Assembly (NCBI GenBank): GCA_021779935.1
Contig: JAJXZT010000048.1
Span: forward strand, 62,001 to 126,000
From: Acidobacteriota bacterium
GTDB taxonomy: Bacteria > Acidobacteriota > Terriglobia > Terriglobales > Acidobacteriaceae
Length of the DNA: 64,000 nt
Direction: 5' to 3'
Shown: positions 14,674 through 25,051 of the stretch, piece by piece
Layout of the letters: each line of letters opens with the position of its first letter
How positions within the stretch are numbered: position 1 is the stretch's first letter
Position numbers and translations under genes: made by a program
The notes under the pieces: generated by a model
Told to the model about the DNA's origin: nothing
Database searches by the model: none
Seen by the model: the letters and a program-made list of their open reading frames with translations, nothing else

Positions 14674-16836
14674 ATGGCAGCAGGAGCTACCGCACAGACT
14701 AGCGCGAAGAACCGGCTCGTACTCTTCGGTGTACTGATGTTTCTGTGGGCGTTCGCGATCTGCGGACGCTTGTTCTATCTCCAGGTCTACAAATACGACG
14801 ATTTCGTAAAGATGGCGCAGCGGCAGCAGCAGCGCACGGTGGACGTGACACCGCGTCGCGGCGAGATCTATGACCGCAACGGCCAGGAACTGGCGATGTC
14901 AGTGCTGGTGGATTCGGTGTTTGCGGTGCCAAGCGAGATACCGGACCAGGAGACGACGGCGTCGATCCTGGCGAAGGTGTTGAACGCCGATAAGAACGAT
15001 CTGCTGGCGAGGCTGAAGGCGGGAAAGAATTTTGCGTGGGTGGCGCGCAAGATCGATGCAGACACGGCGGCGCGGATCAAGGCGATGAACCTGCGCGGCA
15101 TCTACTTCGAGAAAGAGCCAAAGCGGTTCTATCCCAAGCGGGAACTGGCGGCGCAGGTGCTGGGATACGTGGGCCTGGATGACGAAGGGCTGGCGGGAAT
15201 CGAACTGCAATACAACAAGGACCTGGCAGGAAAGCCAGGGAAGATGCTGATCACGATGGACGCCCGGCGGAAGTGGTTCGGACGGGTGGAGAAGCAGCCG
15301 GACCCGGGCGAAAACGTGGTGCTGACGATCGACGAGAAGATCCAGTACATCGCGGAGAAAGAGCTGGACCGCGGGATGGAAGATACCAAGGCGATCGCGG
15401 GGACGGTGGTGGTGCAGAATCCGCGGACGGGCGAGATTCTGGCATTGGTAAACCGGCCAACGTTCAATCCGAATATTGCGAAGGAGATTACGCCGGATAC
15501 GCTGAAGGACCACGCGGTGAGCGACATCTATGAGCCGGGATCGGTGTTCAAGACGGTGACATACTCGGCGGCATTCGAGGAGCACCTGGCAAATCCGAAC
15601 GAGATGATGCAATGTTCGCCGGGATATATACGAGTGGGCGGCATCAAGATCGGTGATGCAGAAATGGTTGGACTGGTGCCGCTGGACGAAGCGTTCGCGA
15701 AATCGAGCGACGTGAGCGCGGTAAAGATAGGGCTGAGGCTGGGGCCGGAGCGGTTCTACAAGTACATTCGCGCGTACGGGTTCGGACAGAAGACGGGGAT
15801 CGAGCTGCCCGGGGAGACACGGGGACTGATAAAGCCGCCGAACAGATGGTCGGGATCGTCGATTGGGGCGATGTCGATTGGACAGGAAGTGGGCGTGACG
15901 CCGTTGCAGATTGTGTCGGCGGTGTCGACGATTGCGAACGACGGAGTGTACAACGCGCCGCGGATTGTGGCGGGAGTGACGGAACCGTCGCGGGGATACC
16001 AGCAGGTGGTGTTCCGTCCGCAAGGGCAGCACAGAATCGTTTCGCCGATGACGGCGGCGATCATGAAGCGCTTCATGGAACAAGTGGTGCTGGAAGGCAC
16101 GGCGCGGCGGGCGATCCTGGACGGATACACGTCGGCAGGAAAGACGGGTACGGCGCAGAAGGTCGATCCGAAGACGCACCTGTATTCAAAGTCAAATTAC
16201 ATCGCGAGCTTTGTGGGGTTTGCGCCGGTGAATACGCCGGCGATCACGATTGCGGTGATACTGGATTCTCCGAAGGGACTGCACCAGGGCGGGCAGGTTT
16301 GCGCGCCAATCTGGAAGAGGATTGCACAGCAGGTGCTGGCGTACCTGGACGTACCGCATGACGTGGAGCCGAAAAACGATTATTACCGGCAGCTATTGCG
16401 GGCGGAAGCGCGGCAGACAGACGTGGATGAGGCGGCCCCGCACCCACCCGGAGAGATGGCGGATTTTGGCAGCACGGACAGCGGGACGGCAGCGAGTGTG
16501 CCTGCGGCGTATGGCAGCGGTCACCCGGAAGTGACGGCGGCAACCCTCAAGGACACGAATCGCACGGAGCAGCAGACGGCACCGGCGAGCATCTCACTGG
16601 CGGCGCCGGAGAAAAAAATGCCGCCACACGCGACGGGTTCGGTTGTGCTGGAAGTGGACGGAGGGCAAGCGGTTCCATCCTTCATTGGACAGTCGCTGCG
16701 GCAGGCCGTGCAAACGGCGGAGCAGGCAGGGTTCGAACTGCAAGTGACAGGCAGCGGCGTGGCGCGTGATCAATCTCCGGCTCCGGGGACACGACTGCCC
16801 GCAGGATCGAAAATTGCAGTGAGGTTCACACGATAA
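14674..16836 (+). CDS. ftsI: Peptidoglycan transpeptidase FtsI (class B PBP) with PASTA domain
   Basis: A 720-residue septal transpeptidase that cross-links peptidoglycan with FtsW. One N-terminal membrane segment (about 14-36), a dimerisation region with RRGEIYDRNG, then the transpeptidase domain: Ser290-Val-Phe-Lys293 (EPGSVFKT), Ser344-Ser-Asp346 where most class B PBPs have SxN, and Lys490-Thr-Gly. A Pro/Glu/Thr-rich linker (about 560-645) leads to one C-terminal PASTA repeat (from about 650: VPSFIGQSLRQAVQTAEQAG), as in SpoVD/PBP2x-type proteins. The SxD change may be lineage-specific. It follows the 209-base gap after ftsL. Confidence 0.94.
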   Translation: MAAGATAQTSAKNRLVLFGVLMFLWAFAICGRLFYLQVYKYDDFVKMAQRQQQRTVDVTPRRGEIYDRNGQELAMSVLVDSVFAVPSEIPDQETTASILAKVLNADKNDLLARLKAGKNFAWVARKIDADTAARIKAMNLRGIYFEKEPKRFYPKRELAAQVLGYVGLDDEGLAGIELQYNKDLAGKPGKMLITMDARRKWFGRVEKQPDPGENVVLTIDEKIQYIAEKELDRGMEDTKAIAGTVVVQNPRTGEILALVNRPTFNPNIAKEITPDTLKDHAVSDIYEPGSVFKTVTYSAAFEEHLANPNEMMQCSPGYIRVGGIKIGDAEMVGLVPLDEAFAKSSDVSAVKIGLRLGPERFYKYIRAYGFGQKTGIELPGETRGLIKPPNRWSGSSIGAMSIGQEVGVTPLQIVSAVSTIANDGVYNAPRIVAGVTEPSRGYQQVVFRPQGQHRIVSPMTAAIMKRFMEQVVLEGTARRAILDGYTSAGKTGTAQKVDPKTHLYSKSNYIASFVGFAPVNTPAITIAVILDSPKGLHQGGQVCAPIWKRIAQQVLAYLDVPHDVEPKNDYYRQLLRAEARQTDVDEAAPHPPGEMADFGSTDSGTAASVPAAYGSGHPEVTAATLKDTNRTEQQTAPASISLAAPEKKMPPHATGSVVLEVDGGQAVPSFIGQSLRQAVQTAEQAGFELQVTGSGVARDQSPAPGTRLPAGSKIAVRFTR

Positions 16837-16974
16837 GGCACAAAGGGCGATGAACAGGCGTGCGTTCCAACAGTGGCCTCTCGAGTAAGAACACCCCGGC
16901 GAGAGACTGGGCTCCAGTGGCATAATCATCTGTCGCGCAGTGAAGCAAAGGCTGCGTCAAAAGGTTCCGAGACA

Positions 16975-18552
16975 ATGGATTTTGAAGAATTGCTCGATGG
17001 GGCGGAAGTCCTGTCGCGGCAAGGCAACGCACCGATCAACGGACTGGACTACGATTCGCGGCGCATAGGGCGCGGGTATGCGTTTGTCGCGATGCGCGGA
17101 GAGACGACGGACGGAAACAAGTACATCGACCAGGCGATCGAAAAAGGCGCGACGGCGGTAGTCACGGACTCGCTGGAGCAGGCGATGCGTCCGAACGTGG
17201 CGTGGGCCGTGGTGCAGCACGGACGAAGAGCACTGGCGAGATTGAGCGCGAACTATTACAGGAAGCCGGCGGAGCGGTTGCGAGTGACGGGCGTGACGGG
17301 GACGAACGGAAAGACGACGACAACATTTATTGTCGAGGCGATTCTGCAGGCGGCGAAGCGAAAGAATGCGCTGGTGGGAACGGTGGAGTATCACTTGCCG
17401 AACCAGACGCTGGCGGCTCCGCACACGACCCCAGAGGCGCTGGAGCTGAACCAGATTTTCGCCAAGGCGATCGGGTTAGGAGCGACGGAGGCGGTGATGG
17501 AGGTTTCGTCGCACGCGCTGGAACAGCAGAGAGTGTTCGGCGTGCCGTTCGAGGTGGCAATCTTTACAAATCTTACGCGCGACCACCTGGATTACCACAA
17601 GACGATGGAGAATTACTTCGCATCCAAGAAGATATTGTTTACAGGATGCGGGACAGAGCCGCCGCGGTGCGCGGTGTTGAACGCGGACGATGAGTATGGC
17701 CGCGAGCTGGCAAAATTTTCAAAGTCGAAGAGCGCGGAAGTTTTCACGTATGGAATTGAGGCGGGAGATTTCCATACGGAAAAGCTGGAGATGATGCCGG
17801 GCGGGAACCGGTTCGACCTGGTGACGCCGAGCGGAACGATTCCGCTGTTTTCGCCGCTGATTGGGCGGGTGAACGTTTATAACGTGCTGGCGGCGTGCGC
17901 GGCGGCCTATGGGCGCGAGTGCAAGGCGGAGGAAATCGCAAAGGGCATCGAGGGAATGCGGCGCGTGCCAGGGCGGTTCGAGAAAGTAGACGAGGGGCAA
18001 CCATTCGCGGTGGTAGTGGATTACGCGCACACGGATGACGCACTGAAGAACCTGACGCGGCTGGCGAGAGAGTTTGTGAGTCGCGGATGCGATTGCCCGT
18101 GCCACGATGGACGAGCGAAAGTGTTGCATCCTGTGCCATGTTGCGACCGGACGTACCAGAAGATAGAGCGCGGCAGGGTGATCACGGTGTTTGGGTGCGG
18201 AGGCGATCGCGACCGGGCGAAGCGTCCGCTGATGGGCGAGGCGGCTGGAAGAGGAAGCGACTTCGTGATCGTGACGGCGGACAACCCGCGCAGCGAAGAC
18301 CCGGTGGCGATCATCAACGACTCAATGCCGGGGTTGCAACGCGCGGGAACAAAGTATGTGATGGAGCCCGACCGGAGAAAAGCGATTGCACTGGCGCTGG
18401 ACGAGGCGAGCGCTGGAGACATGGTGCTGATCGCGGGCAAGGGACACGAGAAAACGCAGACGACGCGTGAAGGTGTGTTTCCGTTTGACGATTTTGAAGT
18501 GGCACGCGAGGAACTGAAGAAGCTGGGGTATGAAAAGGGGACCGAGGCATGA
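16975..18552 (+). CDS. murE: UDP-MurNAc-tripeptide synthetase MurE (meso-DAP type) with Cys/His insert
   Basis: A 525-residue Mur ligase that adds the third residue to UDP-MurNAc-L-Ala-D-Glu. The ATP loop TGTNGKTTTT is at 108-117, HTTPEALEL near 150-157 contacts the UDP substrate, and DNPR at 436-439 is the signature for meso-diaminopimelate. Between helix ...TRLAREFV and strand GRVITVFGCGGDRD, normally adjacent, there is an extra stretch of about 30 residues (369-399) with five Cys (372, 374, 376, 389, 390) and two His (377, 385). The ATG at 16975 with AAGG upstream fits the family; 16873 would add a 34-residue non-homologous tail. Its TGA overlaps the murF ATG. Confidence 0.94.
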   Translation: MDFEELLDGAEVLSRQGNAPINGLDYDSRRIGRGYAFVAMRGETTDGNKYIDQAIEKGATAVVTDSLEQAMRPNVAWAVVQHGRRALARLSANYYRKPAERLRVTGVTGTNGKTTTTFIVEAILQAAKRKNALVGTVEYHLPNQTLAAPHTTPEALELNQIFAKAIGLGATEAVMEVSSHALEQQRVFGVPFEVAIFTNLTRDHLDYHKTMENYFASKKILFTGCGTEPPRCAVLNADDEYGRELAKFSKSKSAEVFTYGIEAGDFHTEKLEMMPGGNRFDLVTPSGTIPLFSPLIGRVNVYNVLAACAAAYGRECKAEEIAKGIEGMRRVPGRFEKVDEGQPFAVVVDYAHTDDALKNLTRLAREFVSRGCDCPCHDGRAKVLHPVPCCDRTYQKIERGRVITVFGCGGDRDRAKRPLMGEAAGRGSDFVIVTADNPRSEDPVAIINDSMPGLQRAGTKYVMEPDRRKAIALALDEASAGDMVLIAGKGHEKTQTTREGVFPFDDFEVAREELKKLGYEKGTEA

Positions 18553-19919
18553 AGCTGCCGCTTTCGAGAGTTGCTGAATTTGTGCGCGGGATCGGGGAGT
18601 TCGATCCGGCGGCAGTGGCCACAGGGTATTCAATCGACTCGCGAACGATTACGCACGGCGACCTGTTTATCGCGGTGAAGGGCGAGCGACTGGATGGGCA
18701 CGACTTTGTGGAGACCGCACTGGCGGCAGGGGCGGTGGGCGCCATTGTGAAGAGCGAAGAGATGGCGCGCTACAGTTGCAAGACGCGGCTGATTGCGGTG
18801 GAAGATACGCTGTATGCGCTGCAATCGCTGGGCGCGGCGGTGCGGCGGTTGTGGGGCAAGAGAGTGGTTGGGATTACAGGGTCGGCGGGAAAGACGACGA
18901 CGAAAGAATGCGTTGCACACGTGCTGAGCGCGCAACATCGCGTGCTGAAGTCGGTGGGAAACCTGAACAACCATTTCGGAATGCCGCTGCAATTGTTGCG
19001 GCTGGAGCCGGAGCACGACATCGCGGTGATCGAGATAGGGATGTCGCACGCGGGAGAGATTACGGCGCTGGCGGCACTGGCGCAGCCGGACGTTGGCGTG
19101 GTGACGAACGTGGCGCCGGTGCACTTGGAGTTCTTCGAGTCGATCGCTGGCATTGCGCGCGCGAAATACGAACTGATTGAGTCGCTGCCGGTGGGCGGAG
19201 TGGCGGTGCTGAACGCGGATGATGAATACGTGGCGCAGTTTGGACGCGACTTCAAAGGGAAAGTTGTGACGTTCGGAATTCAGAAACCGGCGGACGTGCG
19301 GGCGGAAAACATCAAGGCGCTGGGAACAGATGGCACGGAGTTCGAAATCGTTGGGCCGGGATTCCACGAGCAGGCGCGGCTGCAACTGATTGGCACGCAC
19401 AACGTTCTAAACGCCCTGGCAGCGGTGGCGGTGGCGGTGGAAGAAGGCGTGAAACCGACGGCGGCAGTCGCGAGCCTGGCTTCACTGGCGGCAGTGGAAA
19501 AGCGCGGCGAAGTTTTGCACGTGGATGGCGCGACGATCCTGAACGATTGTTACAATTCGAATCCGAAGGCTCTGCGGGCATTGGTGGATGCGCTGATGTC
19601 GATTGAGGCGAAGAGGCACATCATTGTCGCGGGCGAGATGCTGGAGTTGGGAGCGACGGCCCCGGAGTTGCATCGCGAGTGCGGCGCGTACATGGCGAAA
19701 CAGGGAGTGGATTTTGTGCTGGGAGTGCGCGGCAACGGCGAAGCGATTGTGGACGGCGCGAAAGCGGGCGGAGCGAGCGCAGAGTTCGTGAAGACGCCCG
19801 AGGAGGCCGGCGAATGGCTGGCGCAGAAGTTGCGCGAGGGCGATGCGGTACTGATGAAGGCTTCGCGCGGAGTGCGCCTGGAGAAGGCGCTGGAAGTTCT
19901 GAAGGCCCGGCGCGGATAG
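18549..19919 (+). CDS. murF: UDP-MurNAc-tripeptide-D-Ala-D-Ala ligase MurF
   Basis: A 456-residue Mur ligase that attaches D-Ala-D-Ala to complete the pentapeptide precursor. The N-terminal MurE/MurF substrate domain has SIDSRTITHGDLFIA; the ATP loop is GITGSAGKTTTKE near residues 113-125; NDCYNSNPKALRALVDAL marks the C-terminal domain of MurF. Length and order are standard. It overlaps murE by four bases, so the two are translationally coupled, and is followed by a 71-base spacer before mraY. Confidence 0.95.
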   Translation: MKLPLSRVAEFVRGIGEFDPAAVATGYSIDSRTITHGDLFIAVKGERLDGHDFVETALAAGAVGAIVKSEEMARYSCKTRLIAVEDTLYALQSLGAAVRRLWGKRVVGITGSAGKTTTKECVAHVLSAQHRVLKSVGNLNNHFGMPLQLLRLEPEHDIAVIEIGMSHAGEITALAALAQPDVGVVTNVAPVHLEFFESIAGIARAKYELIESLPVGGVAVLNADDEYVAQFGRDFKGKVVTFGIQKPADVRAENIKALGTDGTEFEIVGPGFHEQARLQLIGTHNVLNALAAVAVAVEEGVKPTAAVASLASLAAVEKRGEVLHVDGATILNDCYNSNPKALRALVDALMSIEAKRHIIVAGEMLELGATAPELHRECGAYMAKQGVDFVLGVRGNGEAIVDGAKAGGASAEFVKTPEEAGEWLAQKLREGDAVLMKASRGVRLEKALEVLKARRG

Positions 19920-19990
19920 AAAGTGCGCCGCAGCAGTGAAAAGTTATTGAGAATGCCCGCGACGCGGGTGCAGTGCGCACGGAGAATGGA

Positions 19991-21130
19991 TTGCTCTACT
20001 GGCTTCTTTACGAACAAATATTCCGGCATTTTGGACTCGGACCGTTCCGAATCTTCCGCTACCTGACTTTTCGGACGGCGTTCGCGAGCCTAACGGCGCT
20101 CTTTATGGGGCTGATCATTGGCCCGGCAGTGGTACGGCGCCTGCGCGAATTCCAGATAGGGCAGTACATCCGCGAAGAGGGACCGAAGGCGCATCAGAAA
20201 AAAGCGGGTACGCCGACGATGGGCGGCATCCTTATTGTGATCGCCATCGTGGTGCCGACACTGTTGTGGGCAGACCTCTCCAACAAATTCGTGTGGCTGG
20301 CGGTGCTGGCGACAATCGGATTCGGTGCGATTGGATTCGCGGATGACTATCTAAAGGTAGTGCATCGGCAGAACCTGGGGCTGACGGGCAAGACGAAGAT
20401 GGCGCTGCAGATCATTTGCAGCGTGCTGGTGGCGGTGACGCTGATTCTGCTGCAAGCGAAAGGCGAGTACTCAACGCACCTGGTGGTTCCGTTCTTCAAG
20501 AAATTTCAGCCGGACCTTATTATTACGTCGCTAATGCGGGAGCCGCACCTGTGGCCGATCGCGTTCCTGCCATTTATCGCGTTCGTGTGCTTCATCCTGG
20601 TGGGATCGAGCAACGCAGTGAACCTTACAGACGGGCTGGACGGATTGGCGATTGGATGCACGGTGATTGCCGCGGGCGCGCTGACGATGCTGACGTACGT
20701 GAGCGGCCACGCGGTGTTCGCCGATTACCTGGAACTGTCGCGAATGCCGCAAGTGGGCGAGTTGACAATTTTCTGCGGAGCGATGGTGGGCGCATCGATC
20801 GGGTTTCTGTGGTACAACGCGCATCCGGCGGAAGTGTTCATGGGCGACGTGGGATCGCTGGCGCTGGGCGGCGCGATAGGAACGGTGGCGGTCATTATCA
20901 AACAGGAACTGCTGCTGCCATTCATCGGCGGAGTGTTCGTGATCGAAGCGCTGTCGGTAATCCTGCAAGTGGGTTCGTACAAACTGCGGCAGAAGCGAAT
21001 CTTCAAGATGGCTCCACTACATCATCACTTTGAGTTGCTGGGATGGTCGGAATCGAAGGTGATCGTGCGGTTCTGGATCGCCTCGCTGGTGTTTGCATTG
21101 TTTGCACTCACGACGCTGAAGTTGCGGTAA
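19991..21130 (+). CDS. mraY: Phospho-MurNAc-pentapeptide transferase MraY
   Basis: A polytopic inner-membrane enzyme of about 379 residues that transfers phospho-MurNAc-pentapeptide to undecaprenyl phosphate (lipid I). Motifs include the cytoplasmic KAGTPTMGG loop, FADDYLKV with the catalytic Asp pair, [13 protein letters not shown], and [12 protein letters not shown] near the end with the HHH motif. Roughly ten hydrophobic segments are visible. The TTG at 19991 was preferred because GGAG (19981-19984) precedes it and the resulting MLYWLLYE matches usual MraY N-termini; a GTG at 19973 would add six residues. It lies between murF and murD in the conserved order. Confidence 0.95.
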   Translation: MLYWLLYEQIFRHFGLGPFRIFRYLTFRTAFASLTALFMGLIIGPAVVRRLREFQIGQYIREEGPKAHQKKAGTPTMGGILIVIAIVVPTLLWADLSNKFVWLAVLATIGFGAIGFADDYLKVVHRQNLGLTGKTKMALQIICSVLVAVTLILLQAKGEYSTHLVVPFFKKFQPDLIITSLMREPHLWPIAFLPFIAFVCFILVGSSNAVNLTDGLDGLAIGCTVIAAGALTMLTYVSGHAVFADYLELSRMPQVGELTIFCGAMVGASIGFLWYNAHPAEVFMGDVGSLALGGAIGTVAVIIKQELLLPFIGGVFVIEALSVILQVGSYKLRQKRIFKMAPLHHHFELLGWSESKVIVRFWIASLVFALFALTTLKLR

Positions 21131-21182
21131 CGCACGAAGAATCCGTGGGAGAATGGGCGCGACGGATTCCAAAAGGATCGAA

Positions 21183-22568
21183 ATGGAAGTCAAAGGGAAA
21201 CGCGTTCTGGTGGTCGGACTTGGGAAGTCGGGCGTGGCGTCCGCACTTTTCCTGCAATCGTTGGGAGCACGTGTGACGGTGTCGGATGCGAAGTCGCAGG
21301 AACAGTTGCGCGACGAAATTCCGGCGCTGCTGGACAAGGGAATCGTAGTTGAGACCGGCAAGCACGGCGAACGGACGTTTCACGACCAGGACCTGATCGT
21401 GGTGAGCCCGGGAGTGCCTTACGACGTGTCCCCGCTGCAACAGGCTCGAAGGCTGGGAGTGACGGTGATCGGCGAGATCGAGCTGGCGGCGCGATTCCTG
21501 ACCGGGAACATCGTGGCGATTACGGGATCGAACGGAAAGACGACCACGACGACGCTGACGGGCGAAATTATCGCGTCAGGCGGGAGAAAGACGCTGGTGG
21601 GCGGAAATATCGGGACGCCGGCGATCACGTTCGTGGAGCAGTCGTCGCCGGAGACGTGGGTGGTGCTGGAAATTTCGAGCTTCCAACTGGAGACGGTGGA
21701 GACGTTCCGTCCGAAGATTTCGTCGGTGCTGAACGTGACGCCCGATCACCTGGATCGACATGGATCGATGGAGAACTATATTGCGTCGAAGGCCCGGATC
21801 TTCGAGAACCAGACGGAAGACGACCTGGCAGTGCTGAACGCGGACGACGAAGTGACGGTGAAGATGGCCGAGGGAATCCGGCCACAGGTGTACTGGTTCA
21901 GCCGCAGAAAAGAAGTACGCGTGGGAACGTTCGTGCGCGATGGGAAGATCGTCTTCCGCGACAAGAACGGCGAGCGCGAAATCATGCCGGTAAGCGAGAT
22001 CAAGCTGAAGGGCGCGCACAACGTGGAGAACACGCTGGCGGCGGTGGCGATTGGCGCACTGGCGGGCGTGGAGCCGGAAAAGATTCGCCGGGCAGTGCGG
22101 GAATTCAAGGCAGTGGAGCACAGGCTGGAGTACGTGGCGACGCTGAACGGAGTGGAGTATTACAACGATTCGAAGGCGACGAACGTGGATGCCACGATCA
22201 AGGCGCTGGAATCGTTCGACGGAAATATTCACGTGATCCTCGGCGGCAAGGACAAGGGAAGCGATTACAGAGTGTTGCAGGAACTGCTGCGGGAGCGCGT
22301 GAAACGGGTATACACGATTGGCGCGGCGGCAGAGAAGATCGAGTCGCAAATCACGGGCGCGACGGAGATCACGCGGGCGCACACGCTGGAAAACGCGGTG
22401 CGCAAAGCGGCAGAGATCGCCAAGGCAGGCGACATCGTGCTGCTGGCTCCGGCATGCGCGAGCTTTGACCAGTTCGAAAACTATGAGCAGCGGGGCAGGG
22501 CGTTCAAAGACGCAGTGCAGCAGCTAGGGAAGTTACAAGTGGCGCAGAAGACGGGAGACAAGCAGTGA
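21183..22568 (+). CDS. murD: UDP-MurNAc-L-Ala-D-Glu ligase MurD
   Basis: A 461-residue Mur ligase adding D-glutamate to UDP-MurNAc-L-Ala. The Rossmann-like N-terminus reads VLVVGLGKSGVASA, the ATP loop is ITGSNGKTTTTTL near 113-125, and NDSKATNVDAT plus LGGKDKGSDY are the MurD signatures in the C-terminal domain. The start at 21183 has AAAAGGATC upstream and matches usual MurD N-termini; 21153 is in frame and would add ten residues. Its TGA overlaps the GTG of a small membrane protein by four bases. Confidence 0.95.
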   Translation: MEVKGKRVLVVGLGKSGVASALFLQSLGARVTVSDAKSQEQLRDEIPALLDKGIVVETGKHGERTFHDQDLIVVSPGVPYDVSPLQQARRLGVTVIGEIELAARFLTGNIVAITGSNGKTTTTTLTGEIIASGGRKTLVGGNIGTPAITFVEQSSPETWVVLEISSFQLETVETFRPKISSVLNVTPDHLDRHGSMENYIASKARIFENQTEDDLAVLNADDEVTVKMAEGIRPQVYWFSRRKEVRVGTFVRDGKIVFRDKNGEREIMPVSEIKLKGAHNVENTLAAVAIGALAGVEPEKIRRAVREFKAVEHRLEYVATLNGVEYYNDSKATNVDATIKALESFDGNIHVILGGKDKGSDYRVLQELLRERVKRVYTIGAAAEKIESQITGATEITRAHTLENAVRKAAEIAKAGDIVLLAPACASFDQFENYEQRGRAFKDAVQQLGKLQVAQKTGDKQ

Positions 22569-22897
22569 GCGTCATATGCGCAATACTGGATGCCGGAACG
22601 ATGAAGCCGCCGGAGTTGAGCGGGATGATGGCGACGTTTGCGCTGCTGACGGTGGCGGGACTAGCGGCGAGCAGGTGGCGGCGCGGAATGGGATTCGCGG
22701 TGTTCGCGGCGACATTCGCGTACGCGGCGTACATCGTGTGGAGAGTACGACAACTGCCGCTGGGCGAAGGCGTGCATTCGGAGAGCGGCTGGAAGTTCGT
22801 GGTGATTCTGGCAGTGGGCTCACTGGCGGTGCTATCGGCGATAGCGATGGGAGTGCTGTTGCGGAGGCGCGTGACCCGGGAGAAGAAGTGTGGCTAA
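22565..22897 (+). CDS. Small three-TM membrane protein between murD and ftsW
   Basis: A 110-residue frame starting with GTG inside the murD stop (GTGA) and ending eight bases inside ftsW, so it is translationally coupled on both sides. Three hydrophobic segments are visible: MMATFALLTVAGLAA, MGFAVFAATFAYAAYIVW, and FVVILAVGSLAVLSAIAMGVLL, with a short basic C-terminus (RRRVTREKK). No family is recognised. It is not part of the textbook dcw set. The tight overlaps argue it is a real gene, possibly acting with FtsW; that role is inference. Confidence 0.75.
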   Translation: MSVICAILDAGTMKPPELSGMMATFALLTVAGLAASRWRRGMGFAVFAATFAYAAYIVWRVRQLPLGEGVHSESGWKFVVILAVGSLAVLSAIAMGVLLRRRVTREKKCG

Positions 22898-23984
22898 ACG
22901 GGTACGGGTGGACAGGTGGCTGTTCGGCGTAACGCTGATCCTTGTGTTCATCGGCCTGATCATGGTGTTCAGCGCGTCGGCGGTGGTGGCGAACCAGCTG
23001 TACGGCACACCGTACCACTTTGTCGAACGGCAGTTCGCATGGGCAGTGGCGGGACTGCTGGCGATGTTCGTTGCGATGAACATCGACTATCGTAAATATA
23101 AAAGCCCAACGGTGGTGTTTTCGTTCCTGGCAGTGACGTCAGCCCTGCTGGTGGCCGTTTTCTTCCTGGACCGCTCGCATAACACGCACCGGTGGATCAG
23201 GCTATGGGGCCTGTCGTTCCAGCCCTCGGAGCTGGCGAAGCCTGCCATCATTCTCTTCCTGGCATTTTTTCTCGAAAGCCGGACAAAGCTGATCAAGGAC
23301 TGGAAACACACGCTGATTCCGGCGGTGGTGCCGACGGTGGTGTTTACGGTGCTGATTGTGCTACAGCCGGACCTTGGGACGTCGATGGCGTGCTGCGCGA
23401 TAACGGCAGCAGTGATGCTCTCGGCAGGCATGGAGCTGAAATACATCGGCTATGGGCTGCTGGCGTCGATAGTGCCGCTGTACATCCTGATATTTCGCAC
23501 GGCATGGCGATTCAAGCGCATCCTGGCATTCCTGAACCCGTACGCCGACCCGTTGGGAAGCGGCTTCCACATCATCCAGTCGATGATCGCGGTGGGTACT
23601 GGGGGCGTGATGGGCGTGGGCCTGATGGAAGGAAAGCAGAAGCTTTTCTACCTGCCCGAACCGCAGACGGACTTCATCTTCGCGGTGATTGGCGAAGAGT
23701 GGGGACTGATCGGCTGCGTGGTGATCGTGGCGATGTTTGCGTTCTTCTGTTATCGCGGACTGAAAGTGGCGATGGCGACACGCGATAATTTTGCGCGGTT
23801 CCTGGCGGTGGGAATCACGTCGATGGTCGGCATACAGGCGTTTTTCAATATCAGCGTGGTGCTCGGCCTGCTTCCGACAAAAGGAATTCCGCTGCCGTTC
23901 ATCAGTTATGGTGGATCATCGCTGTTCGTGACGCTGGCGACGGTCGGCGTGCTGCTCAATATCACGCAACAAACGGACTACTAA
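22890..23984 (+). CDS. ftsW: Peptidoglycan glycosyltransferase FtsW
   Basis: A 364-residue SEDS-family polytopic membrane protein that polymerises lipid II at the septum with FtsI. Recognisable are the N-terminal [11 protein letters not shown] segment, [28 protein letters not shown] with the SEDS Asp region, GEEWGLIG, and the C-terminal [19 protein letters not shown]. About nine or ten membrane segments are seen. The GTG at 22890 overlaps the previous gene. Its TAA shares a base with the murG ATG. Confidence 0.95.
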   Translation: MAKRVRVDRWLFGVTLILVFIGLIMVFSASAVVANQLYGTPYHFVERQFAWAVAGLLAMFVAMNIDYRKYKSPTVVFSFLAVTSALLVAVFFLDRSHNTHRWIRLWGLSFQPSELAKPAIILFLAFFLESRTKLIKDWKHTLIPAVVPTVVFTVLIVLQPDLGTSMACCAITAAVMLSAGMELKYIGYGLLASIVPLYILIFRTAWRFKRILAFLNPYADPLGSGFHIIQSMIAVGTGGVMGVGLMEGKQKLFYLPEPQTDFIFAVIGEEWGLIGCVVIVAMFAFFCYRGLKVAMATRDNFARFLAVGITSMVGIQAFFNISVVLGLLPTKGIPLPFISYGGSSLFVTLATVGVLLNITQQTDY

Positions 23985-25051
23985 TGCGCGCCATACTTGC
24001 AGGCGGAGGAACGGGCGGCCACGTCATTCCGGCGCTGGCCATTGCACAGCAACTCAAACGGCTCTACGGGGCGGAAGTGGTGTTCGTAGGGACATCGCGC
24101 GGTATCGAAACACGACTGGTGCCGGCGGCGGGCTACGAGCTGAAGCTGATTGAAATTGGACCGCTGAATCGCGTGAACCTGATGAAGCGGCTGAAGACGG
24201 TCTTCAATCTGCCGCGCGCGGTGTGGGCAGGCATGAGGTTTCTGAAAGAATTCAAGCCGGACGTGGTGATCAGCGTGGGCGGATACGCGTCGGGGCCGGT
24301 GTCGATTGCGGCGGTGCTGAAGAGAGTGCCGCTGGTGATCTTTGAACCGAACGTGGTGCCGGGCTTCGCGAACCGGATGATTGCGCGCAGGGCGAAAGTG
24401 GCGGCGGTGCACTTCAAGGAGACAGGGAAATGGTTCCCGCGGTACGAGGTAACAGGCGTGCCGGTGCGAGAGGCGTTCTTCCGGGTAGGCGCCAGGCCAG
24501 CGGATTCGAAACCAACACTGCTGGTGTTCGGCGGGAGCCAGGGGTCGCACGCGCTGAACAGCGTGGTGTGCGAGTCGCTGGCGATGCTGGCGGAACACGT
24601 TCCGGGAATCCACGTGATCCACCAGACTGGACAAAAAGAATACGTGCAGGTGAGAGACGAATATCTACATTCGTCAATCTCGTCAAACGTGTCGGCGTTC
24701 ATCGACGACATGCCGGAAGCATTCGCGCAGGCGGACGTGATCGTGTGCCGGTCAGGGGCGAGCACGGTGGCGGAAATCGCGGCGGCGGGAAAATGCGCGG
24801 TATTCGTGCCACTGCCGACGTCTGCGGACGATCATCAGCGGCGTAATGCAGAGAACCTGGCAAACCAGCAGGCCGGGATGCTGATTCCGGAGTGGGAGCT
24901 GACGCCGGAGCGCTTGGTGAGGACAGTCGCTGGACTGCTGACAGACCGGGCAAAAGCGCAGAGCATGGGGGCGGCGGCGAGAAAGCTGGCGCATCCGGAT
25001 GCGGCGGAGCACGTGGCGAAGATGGCGAGAGAAGCGGGGAAGAGCCGTTAG
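23984..25051 (+). CDS. murG: MurG N-acetylglucosaminyltransferase
   Basis: A 355-residue GT-B glycosyltransferase that adds GlcNAc from UDP-GlcNAc to lipid I at the inner face of the membrane. The N-terminal [15 protein letters not shown] loop and the middle [12 protein letters not shown] motif are diagnostic, and the acceptor region [13 protein letters not shown] is present; [14 protein letters not shown] is the nucleotide-sugar site. Length is normal. It starts on the last base of the ftsW stop. After its stop comes a short spacer of TAGC-type words before murC. Confidence 0.96.
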   Translation: MRAILAGGGTGGHVIPALAIAQQLKRLYGAEVVFVGTSRGIETRLVPAAGYELKLIEIGPLNRVNLMKRLKTVFNLPRAVWAGMRFLKEFKPDVVISVGGYASGPVSIAAVLKRVPLVIFEPNVVPGFANRMIARRAKVAAVHFKETGKWFPRYEVTGVPVREAFFRVGARPADSKPTLLVFGGSQGSHALNSVVCESLAMLAEHVPGIHVIHQTGQKEYVQVRDEYLHSSISSNVSAFIDDMPEAFAQADVIVCRSGASTVAEIAAAGKCAVFVPLPTSADDHQRRNAENLANQQAGMLIPEWELTPERLVRTVAGLLTDRAKAQSMGAAARKLAHPDAAEHVAKMAREAGKSR

